5,029 nt of DNA from Verrucomicrobiales bacterium (GTDB lineage: Bacteria; Verrucomicrobiota; Verrucomicrobiia; Limisphaerales; F1-80-MAGS106). The translations under genes were made by a program, and so were the position numbers. The notes under the pieces were generated by a model that was given only the letters and a program-made list of their open reading frames with translations, was not told where the DNA came from and did not search any database. How positions within the stretch are numbered: the first letter of the stretch is position 1; the number at the start of each line of letters is the position of its first letter. Shown here one piece after another: positions 1 through 5,029 of the stretch. The stretch covers positions 1 to 5,029 of the forward strand of contig CANLCA010000294.1 of the NCBI GenBank assembly GCA_947487925.1. Reading direction: 5' to 3'.

Positions 1-1
1 A

Positions 2-31
2 GCCAGGGCTGGGCACCCAACATCGTTTTGA
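2..31 (+). CDS. Possible 3' end of an upstream gene (last 9 codons and stop)
   Basis: The second forward frame is open from the window edge and ends at TGA 29-31, giving a C-terminus ARAGHPTSF. The stop would overlap the TTG start of murD as TTGA, the same geometry as the GTGA overlap of murG and murC downstream. In many dcw clusters mraY precedes murD, but these nine residues do not resemble the MraY C-terminus I know, so I give no product. Nine open codons are weak evidence, and the bases may simply be intergenic. Confidence 0.25.
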   Translation, partial: ARAGHPTSF

Positions 32-1575
32 GCATGCACGCGCTGGGAAACAAGAACGTTTTGGTCATCGGACTCGGGCTGAGTGGCCAAGCTGCTTGCC
101 GTCTCTTGCGGAAACGGGAAGCGATCGTGACAGCGATAGACAGCGCCAATACCGATGCCTTGCAAGCCGATGCGAATCGATTGCGGGCCTTGGGAGTCAA
201 GGTTGAATTGGGAGCCACAGCTCCTCCGGCGGAGCGGTTCGAATTGGTGGTAGTTAGTCCAGGTGTGCCACCGAAATCACCATTAATGCAAGGCATCGCT
301 CACGATCAAGTCCCTTTGATCGGCGAATTGGAACTTGGATTTCAACAGTCGCTTTGTCTGAATATCGCCATCACAGGAACGAATGGCAAAACGACTACGG
401 CTGAGCTCATCGAGCGAATGCTGACTCATGCCCACCGCAAGACGATCGCCGCCGGGAATATTGGTCTGCCATTGTGCGATGTGGTCGATCAGACAAAAGA
501 GCTGGATTTTTTGACTCTCGAAGTCAGCTCCTTCCAGTTGGAGACTACACAATTTTTTCGTCCGGCTGTCGCGGTTCTCCTCAACATCACTCCCGACCAT
601 CTGGATCGTTATGCGTCCATGGCAGATTACGCTCGGGCCAAAGCCCGAGTGTTTATGAATCAACAGCCCTTTGATTGGGCTGTCGTCCAGAGCGAAGCGC
701 TCGCGCAAATTCAGTCGCTCAATCTTCCCGTGCCGTCCAAAGTTATTACGTTCAGTGCGATTGATCAGCGGGCTGATATTTATTTGGATCGCGGTTTACT
801 CATTAGCCGTATGCCGGACTGGACTGGGCCGCTCTTGGATATGGAGGCCTGTCAGATCGAGGGCCCGCACAACGCAGAAAACATGATGGCCACCCTGGCG
901 GTCGGGAGAGTTCTTCGCCTGCCTTTGGAACAGACCATCGAATCTTTGCGGGCTTATCGTCCTCCTCCACACCGTTGCGAGCGAGTGGCTGAAATTAAGG
1001 GCATTCATTTTATCAACGATTCAAAGGCAACCAATCTCGACGCCGTTGAAAAGGCCCTATTGTCCGTGCCGAGCGGAACGGCGGGAGAGCCGAACGTCCT
1101 CTTGATCGCGGGCGGCAAGGACAAGGGATTGGAATATCACGACATTGGGCCGCTTCTGGCCAAGCGTGTAAAACATGCGTTTTTGATCGGTGAAACCCGA
1201 GAAAGAATCCAGTCGGCGTGGAGCCTGTTTACTCCTTGTACTCTCGCAAACTCACTGCCCGACGCCGTTTCCATGGCATACGAGAACGCTGTTTCCGGCG
1301 ACGTTGTGTTACTCTCTCCCGCCTGTTCTAGTTTTGACATGTTTCAAAACTACCAGCACCGAGGCGAAGTATTCCGACGTTCCTTGCAGCAACTGCTTTC
1401 AACCTGCCAGGCGATCCTCCCCCAGGGCAAGTCCGGCCTAGCTCCCACCGAACCGAATTCTCCGGAACTATCAGAGGAGCCATTTTCGAATAATATTTCG
1501 TCGCGAGGGTTTCTCACCAAGAGTTCCGTGATGAACAAATCTGAATCCAACACACCTCATAACAACCAACATTAA
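28..1575 (+). CDS. murD: UDP-N-acetylmuramoyl-L-alanine--D-glutamate ligase (MurD)
   Basis: Cytoplasmic Mur ligase that adds D-glutamate to UDP-MurNAc-L-Ala with ATP. Numbered from TTG 28, the N-terminal Rossmann-type domain starts with VLVIGLGLSG (11-20). The ATP P-loop is GTNGKTT (117-123) with K121. EVSSFQLE (165-172) and NITPDHLDRY (186-195) supply the expected metal-site Glu and His, and K205 in ARAKARVF matches the Lys that is carbamoylated in the family. GPHNAEN (279-285), HRCER (315-319), NDSKATN (330-336), GGKDKG (362-367) and SPACSSFDMFQNY (430-442) complete the central and C-terminal domains. The core ends near residue 457, which is where E. coli MurD (about 438 aa) ends. The remaining 58 residues (458-515) are a Ser/Pro/Asn-rich tail with no motif I recognise. 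The start is uncertain: TTG 28 would overlap an upstream TGA by 4 bases, while ATG 34, two codons downstream, is also good. Neither has a Shine-Dalgarno sequence. Function is very sure. Confidence 0.97.
   Translation: MSMHALGNKNVLVIGLGLSGQAACRLLRKREAIVTAIDSANTDALQADANRLRALGVKVELGATAPPAERFELVVVSPGVPPKSPLMQGIAHDQVPLIGELELGFQQSLCLNIAITGTNGKTTTAELIERMLTHAHRKTIAAGNIGLPLCDVVDQTKELDFLTLEVSSFQLETTQFFRPAVAVLLNITPDHLDRYASMADYARAKARVFMNQQPFDWAVVQSEALAQIQSLNLPVPSKVITFSAIDQRADIYLDRGLLISRMPDWTGPLLDMEACQIEGPHNAENMMATLAVGRVLRLPLEQTIESLRAYRPPPHRCERVAEIKGIHFINDSKATNLDAVEKALLSVPSGTAGEPNVLLIAGGKDKGLEYHDIGPLLAKRVKHAFLIGETRERIQSAWSLFTPCTLANSLPDAVSMAYENAVSGDVVLLSPACSSFDMFQNYQHRGEVFRRSLQQLLSTCQAILPQGKSGLAPTEPNSPELSEEPFSNNISSRGFLTKSSVMNKSESNTPHNNQH
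1329..1352 (+). repeat. Perfect 9-bp inverted repeat inside murD
   Basis: TAGTTTTGA (1329-1337) and TCAAAACTA (1344-1352) are perfect reverse complements separated by six bases. They lie in the codons for the conserved SSFDMFQNY segment of MurD. The protein constraint and a rough chance expectation of a few tenths of an event per 5 kb make function doubtful, but the symmetry is real. Confidence 0.5.
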
Positions 1576-1590
1576 CCAGCGCCAAAGTCC

Positions 1591-2421
1591 ATGAACATTC
1601 CCAACTCACCCATGCTCCAGAGTCCGCTCCAGCAGCGCCCTGCCAATGGCAAATCCAGCGTCCACATCGTCGTTTTTACGACAGTCGCCCTTCACGCCGT
1701 TTTCTTTAGCGGCCTTCTCATGCTAGGTTGCGGTCGAGAGAAAGTTGCGGCCAAGAAGGCCGAACCCACCAACAACGTTGCAGACGTGCTTCCGAAGCTC
1801 GATACGAATGCCGGCTATTATTCAAGCTTCGGCGACGTCCCGGCGGTCAGTACTAATGTTCCGGCGACGAATGAGTTCTTGCTGCGGCCACCTCAGTCGG
1901 GTTTGGCCACACCGACACCCCCGCCACCATCGCGCGAGACCCCCGGTGAATCCAAAGAATACACGATTGTTAAAGGCGACACTCTTGGAAAGATTGCCAA
2001 GGCACATGGCGTAACGCTTGCCGCCCTCAACAATGCTAATCCGGGCCTCGATTCCACTAAGCTTCGGCTGGCTCAGAAAATTCAGATTCCCGCTGCGAGC
2101 GCTGCTCCTGCTCGAGTTCCCGGGCTTGTTGAACCAGCTCGGGTCGAGACGGGTGACGGAAAAACCCATGTCGTCAAAGTAGGCGAAAATCTCACGAAAA
2201 TTGCTAAGCAACACGGGACGACAGCCTCGGCCATACGAGCTGCGAACAACATGAAGACAGATCAGTTGCTGGTCGGGAAGAAATTGAAAATACCGGCTTC
2301 TTCGGCTCCGACCGCATCCGTGAAAACAAACAAGTCAACGTCGGGGTCACCCCTTCCTTTGACCAATCCAGATCACGTCGAGCCGTTAAGGGCCGGATCC
2401 ACGACAACGAACCTCCGCTAG
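1591..2421 (+). CDS. Two-LysM peptidoglycan-binding envelope protein, probable lipoprotein
   Basis: A 276-residue protein with no catalytic domain. After about 23 polar residues comes one hydrophobic segment (24-46) ending LLMLGC, with Cys at 47 followed by GREK. This reads as a lipoprotein signal, although the -3 residue is Met rather than the usual Leu; an uncleaved membrane anchor is the alternative. A low-complexity linker follows, Pro-rich at about 99-114. LysM repeat 1 spans about 123-168 (YTIVKGDTLGKIAKAHGVTL to KIQIPA) and LysM repeat 2 about 192-236 (HVVKVGENLTKIAKQHGT to KLKIPA). The C-terminal 40 residues are Ser/Thr-rich. LysM modules bind GlcNAc-containing glycan, so the likely role is to hold this protein on peptidoglycan outside the cytoplasmic membrane. 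It lies 15 bases after murD and 63 before ftsW, suggesting a job in wall growth or division, but that is inference. ATG 1612 (Met8) is an alternative start. Neither start has a Shine-Dalgarno sequence. Confidence 0.9.
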   Translation: MNIPNSPMLQSPLQQRPANGKSSVHIVVFTTVALHAVFFSGLLMLGCGREKVAAKKAEPTNNVADVLPKLDTNAGYYSSFGDVPAVSTNVPATNEFLLRPPQSGLATPTPPPPSRETPGESKEYTIVKGDTLGKIAKAHGVTLAALNNANPGLDSTKLRLAQKIQIPAASAAPARVPGLVEPARVETGDGKTHVVKVGENLTKIAKQHGTTASAIRAANNMKTDQLLVGKKLKIPASSAPTASVKTNKSTSGSPLPLTNPDHVEPLRAGSTTTNLR

Positions 2422-2422
2422 C

Positions 2423-2438
2423 GAGCCAGGGAGCCAGG
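2423..2438 (+). repeat. Perfect 8-bp tandem repeat, GAGCCAGG twice
   Basis: Two adjacent copies of GAGCCAGG lie one base after the stop codon of the LysM gene. The second copy runs into CCAGG-GGG-CCTGG (2434-2446), a short inverted repeat. No function is evident. It may come from replication slippage or be part of a dispersed intergenic repeat. Confidence 0.6.
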
Positions 2439-2440
2439 GG

Positions 2441-2457
2441 GCCTGGGTGACCCGGGC
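2441..2457 (+). other. GC-rich hairpin between the LysM gene and ftsW
   Basis: GCCTGGGTGACCCGGGC can fold into a 7-bp stem (2441-2447 with 2451-2457, one pair being U-G) closed by a UGA triloop. It starts 20 bases after the LysM stop and ends 28 bases before the ftsW ATG. No T-run follows, so it is not a standard intrinsic terminator. It could slow RNA decay, pause RNA polymerase or separate expression of the two gene groups. The fold is read by eye and its energy was not computed. Confidence 0.45.
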
Positions 2458-2484
2458 GCGCTGCCGCGACTCGCCGATTCGAGA

Positions 2485-3618
2485 ATGAAAATTGCCTTCA
2501 CGGTTCTGATCTCTTCTGTGGGCGTCTTGGTCTCCCTGGGCATGGTAGTGCTTTACAGCGCTGGCATGGGGAGAGGAGAAGCGAGTGCCCATTTTTTCCT
2601 CACGCAACTCGCTTGGTTTGGAATTGGTCTGGTCGCTTGCTGCTTGATGGCCACGATCGACTACCAGATCTTCAAAAAATTCGCTTTGGTTTTGTTCGCC
2701 GTGTCGGTTGTTCTGCTGCTGCTCGTGCTGGTGCCTGGAATCGGCTACAAGACCGGTGGAGCCCGGCGCTGGTTTCGTTACGGCATTAGTTTTCAGCCGT
2801 CGGAACTCGCTAAGCTCGGCCTGATCGTCATGGTCGCATGGTACTGTGAACGTTACCAATTGTTGTTGAGAAAAGCTAAGCAGGGCGTGGTTGTTCCCGG
2901 ACTTTTTATCGGCTTGGTCTTGGTCTTGATTTTCCTGGAGCCAGACGTGGGGACGACGATCCTGCTGGCCGGGGTCAGTTCCATCATGCTTTTGGTGGCG
3001 GGGATCCGATGGTTGCACTTCCTGCCGCCTTCTTGTTTGGGCATGGGTGCTTTGAGCCTGTTCTTGTGGCAGGACCCGATGAGATCGGAACGGATTTATT
3101 CCTGGCTTCATGTGGAAGAAACCAAGATGGAGAAAGGCTTGCAAGCCTGGCAGTCCATGCTCGCCTTTGGCTCCGGCGGCTGGCAAGGACTTGGTTTGGG
3201 GAATGGACGGCAGAAGTTGGGGTTTGTTCCCCAGCAACACACGGATTTCATCTTTTCGGTTATTGGCGAGGAGTTTGGGCTGATCGCCACGCTCACGGTT
3301 GTTCTGCTGTTCGTTCTCCTGGTGATCAGTGGTGTCTATATTTCCGGCAAATCTCGGGACGTCTTTGGATTGCTGCTCGGCACAGGGATTACTTTCATGA
3401 TCGGCGCGCAGGCATTCATCAACATAGGGGTGACTACGGGAGCTTTGCCCAATAAGGGCTTGCCCCTTCCGTTCATAAGTTTCGGTGGCTCCAATCTTTT
3501 GTTGATGCTGGGCTGCATTGGAATACTCCTCAGTATCGGCCGCCATGCGGCTGACCGGACGGAGGATGCCTCGGGACGATTCCATTCCACAGAGGTGTTA
3601 GCGGGCCAACTTTCCTAA
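2485..3618 (+). CDS. ftsW: Lipid II glycosyltransferase, SEDS family (FtsW)
   Basis: Integral membrane SEDS protein that polymerises lipid II into glycan strands at the septum, normally with a class B PBP (FtsI), which is not in this window. The 377 residues give about ten hydrophobic segments, roughly 5-25, 37-57, 66-86, 107-121, 136-150, 154-173, 178-194, 263-286, 293-315 and 334-352. Family motifs are GGARRWFRYG (91-100), FQPSELAKL (103-111), EPDVGTT (152-158), and QQHTDFIFSVIGEEFG (250-265) in the large extracytoplasmic loop. D254 in HTDF matches the essential Asp proposed as catalytic in SEDS proteins. LPNKGLPLPFISFGGSNLL (321-339) is the conserved C-terminal signature. FtsW rather than RodA is chosen mainly from the position between murD and murG. 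The N-terminus is short, starting almost at the first helix. ATG 2485 has only GAGA in front of it. The stop overlaps murG by one base. Confidence 0.95.
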   Translation: MKIAFTVLISSVGVLVSLGMVVLYSAGMGRGEASAHFFLTQLAWFGIGLVACCLMATIDYQIFKKFALVLFAVSVVLLLLVLVPGIGYKTGGARRWFRYGISFQPSELAKLGLIVMVAWYCERYQLLLRKAKQGVVVPGLFIGLVLVLIFLEPDVGTTILLAGVSSIMLLVAGIRWLHFLPPSCLGMGALSLFLWQDPMRSERIYSWLHVEETKMEKGLQAWQSMLAFGSGGWQGLGLGNGRQKLGFVPQQHTDFIFSVIGEEFGLIATLTVVLLFVLLVISGVYISGKSRDVFGLLLGTGITFMIGAQAFINIGVTTGALPNKGLPLPFISFGGSNLLLMLGCIGILLSIGRHAADRTEDASGRFHSTEVLAGQLS

Positions 3619-4841
3619 TGCCGATGCCAACACCAAATCCGTTCGTCGTGATTGCCTGTGGTGGGACAGGGGGGCATCTCTTTCCGGGGATTGCTATCGC
3701 CGAGGCGCTTCAGCAAAAGGCTTGTGACATTGCACTTATCGTCTCTCCGAAGGAGGTGGATCAGGAGGCCGTAAAATCGGCAACCGGATTCGAGGTGAGG
3801 ACTCTGCCGACCATTGCGCTGCAAGATGGCAACTGGACAGCCTTCGTTAGAGGATGCTGGGCTTCTTACCGCATTTGCGCGCGAGGCTTTAAAGCGCGGC
3901 AGCCCGACGCTGTTCTCGCGATGGGCGGCTTCACGAGCGCACCTCCGATTCTCGCCGGAAAATTCGCTGGCGCCGCGACTTTCTTGCATGAATCGAACGC
4001 GATCCCGGGACGAGCTAATCGATGGCTCGCCCCTTTGGTGGATCAGATTTTTGTCGGCTTTCAAATGGCGACCCGACGGCTTCGCCATCAATCGGTCAAG
4101 GTTGTTGGAACACCTGTCCGCCCTGCCTTTAGTCCCCTGGAGACTGCAGCTTGTCGAATGGCTCTCGGCCTGAATCCGGCCAAACCGGTGTTGCTGGTGA
4201 TGGGGGGAAGCCAGGGGGCCAGCGGCATCAACGACCTGTTGAGACAAGCATTGCCTATCCTTTCCGCTCGCCTCCCTGAATTGCAATTCGTGCATCTCAC
4301 CGGATCGAGTGACAAAGAAAAGGTGGCCGCTGATTATGCCCTGCACAAGCGCCGCGCGGTGGTCTTCCCGTTTCTCACGGAGATGGAGCTGGCTCTAGGC
4401 GCCGCAACCATCGCTTTGAGCCGGTCTGGAGCGTCGTCTTTGGCCGAATTCGCGGCCATGCGCTTGCCCGCGATTTTGATTCCATTTCCTTCGGCAGCGG
4501 ATAACCACCAGTTTTACAACGCGCGCGCTTTCGCTGAAACGGGAGCGGCTGTGCAACTCGATCAAGCGAGCGTCACGCTGGAAAAGCTGACAGATCAGAT
4601 CGTCCTGTTGATCGAAGACACCAAAGCTCGAGTTGCCATGACGTCTGCTTTGGAGCGGTGGCATTATCCGGACGCTGCTGAAGAAGTTGCCAAGTCTATC
4701 TTAAGACGACTAGGGGTCGCAGACGTTGGTCCCCCAGTTCACAAGCCCGAAGACTCGAAAAGTTTAGGCTCTTCATCTCTGAAAGAACCGCCTGGCCGCG
4801 AGGTGAATCCTCAACTCTGCCTCTCCCGATCAAACCTGTGA
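3618..4841 (+). CDS. murG: UDP-GlcNAc:lipid I N-acetylglucosaminyltransferase (MurG)
   Basis: Peripheral membrane GT-B glycosyltransferase that moves GlcNAc from UDP-GlcNAc to lipid I, making lipid II on the cytoplasmic face. The N-terminal domain carries GGTGGH (15-20), MGGF (102-105), HESNAIPGRANR (124-135) and GTPVR (164-168). The UDP-GlcNAc-binding C-terminal domain carries MGGSQGA (195-201), SRSGASSLAE (268-277; E277 matches the ribose-binding Glu) and PFPSAADNHQFYNA (289-302). The core ends near residue 366, close to the E. coli length of about 355. A 41-residue tail (367-407) follows, rich in Ser, Pro and charged residues, with no recognised motif. ATG 3618 shares its first base with the ftsW TAA (TAATG), so translation is probably coupled. 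ATG 3624 two codons later is possible. The nearest GAGG (3592-3595) is too far upstream to serve as a ribosome binding site. The stop overlaps murC by four bases. Confidence 0.97.
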   Translation: MPMPTPNPFVVIACGGTGGHLFPGIAIAEALQQKACDIALIVSPKEVDQEAVKSATGFEVRTLPTIALQDGNWTAFVRGCWASYRICARGFKARQPDAVLAMGGFTSAPPILAGKFAGAATFLHESNAIPGRANRWLAPLVDQIFVGFQMATRRLRHQSVKVVGTPVRPAFSPLETAACRMALGLNPAKPVLLVMGGSQGASGINDLLRQALPILSARLPELQFVHLTGSSDKEKVAADYALHKRRAVVFPFLTEMELALGAATIALSRSGASSLAEFAAMRLPAILIPFPSAADNHQFYNARAFAETGAAVQLDQASVTLEKLTDQIVLLIEDTKARVAMTSALERWHYPDAAEEVAKSILRRLGVADVGPPVHKPEDSKSLGSSSLKEPPGREVNPQLCLSRSNL

Positions 4842-5029
4842 CGGATCTCAACCCAGATCAAGTTGTTGAACTCCTTCAAATGAAAGGTCCGGGCGCAACC
4901 GTTTACTTGGTCGGCGCGGGCGGCTGCGGCATGAGCGGTCTCGGGCACCTTTTATTGGACATGGGATATTTGATCGCCGGATCGGATCTGGCTGTGAATA
5001 CCGAGGTGCTGCAACTGCGCGCGCGCGGG
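4838..5029 (+). CDS. murC: UDP-N-acetylmuramate--L-alanine ligase (MurC), N-terminal 64 codons
   Basis: First Mur ligase, which adds L-alanine to UDP-MurNAc with ATP in the cytoplasm. Only the start of the gene is in the window; the reading frame is open to the last base. After about 20 leader residues, TVYLVGAGGCGMSGLGHLLL (21-40) gives the Rossmann-type glycine motif typical of MurC (compare VGIGGxGMSG), followed by DMGYLIAGSD (41-50). The ATP P-loop and ligase domains lie beyond the window. GTG 4838 is chosen because it overlaps the murG stop as GTGA and gives the usual leader length. ATG 4880 (codon 15) is an alternative that leaves only a few residues before the first beta strand. No Shine-Dalgarno sequence is seen, so translation probably depends on coupling to murG. 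Confidence 0.93.
   Translation, partial: MTDLNPDQVVELLQMKGPGATVYLVGAGGCGMSGLGHLLLDMGYLIAGSDLAVNTEVLQLRARG

Noticed and set aside
1334..1362. TTGACA at 1334-1339 as a -35 element
   Set aside because: It sits in invariant MurD codons and nothing like TATAAT follows at the right distance.
1822..2214. A 130-codon open frame on the - strand opposite the LysM gene
   Set aside because: It covers the LysM repeats and linker in antisense and shows no recognisable domain or start signal.
2359..2390. Possible promoter for ftsW, TTGACC at 2359-2364
   Set aside because: No -10-like hexamer lies 16-18 bases downstream; the nearest candidate GTTAAG is at a 20-base spacing and is poor.
2441..2484. Intrinsic terminator after the LysM gene
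   Set aside because: A strong hairpin is present but is followed by GC-rich sequence, not a T-run.
2386..3585. A 399-codon open frame on the - strand opposite ftsW
   Set aside because: It is antisense to a clear FtsW with all family motifs. Its product is Gln/His/Asp/Arg-rich with no domain, as expected when membrane-helix codons are read backward.
2485..3618. RodA instead of FtsW
   Set aside because: The two families share the SEDS motifs, but the position between murD and murG-murC fits FtsW.
3615..4346. A 243-codon open frame on the - strand opposite murG
   Set aside because: It lies wholly opposite the conserved MurG coding region and its product resembles no family. It is an effect of base composition.

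Overview
The window is a stretch of a bacterial division and cell-wall (dcw) gene cluster. All genes lie on the + strand and are packed head to tail. The order is murD, a two-LysM envelope protein, ftsW, murG and the first 64 codons of murC. The order murD-ftsW-murG-murC matches the classic dcw cluster. The LysM gene between murD and ftsW is the main departure. That insertion, moderately high G+C and the glycine-rich MurC N-terminus together suggest Verrucomicrobiota or a close PVC relative. This is a guess from recalled similarity, not a search result.

Layout. Bases 1-31 may hold the last codons of an upstream gene, with a TGA at 29-31. murD runs to 1575 and carries a C-terminal tail of about 58 residues beyond the family core; its end is AT-rich. 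After 15 bases comes the LysM gene (1591-2421), with one N-terminal hydrophobic segment ending in a lipobox-like Cys and two LysM repeats. A 63-bp GC-rich gap (2422-2484) holds a perfect 8-bp tandem repeat and a strong hairpin. ftsW (2485-3618) overlaps murG by one base (TAATG). murG (3618-4841) has a C-terminal tail of about 41 residues and overlaps murC by four bases (GTGA). murC runs off the window end.

How the genes work together. MurC and MurD are consecutive cytoplasmic amino-acid ligases of peptidoglycan precursor synthesis. MurG adds GlcNAc to lipid I to make lipid II at the inner face of the membrane. FtsW polymerises lipid II into glycan strands at the division septum. The LysM protein probably sits in the envelope and binds the finished peptidoglycan. 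The overlaps make ftsW-murG-murC look translationally coupled. No start has a good Shine-Dalgarno sequence, and no convincing promoter or intrinsic terminator is visible.

I found no RNA gene, CRISPR array, insertion sequence or undescribed system. The most interesting points are the LysM insertion, the hairpin and repeat gap before ftsW, and the C-terminal tails on MurD and MurG.
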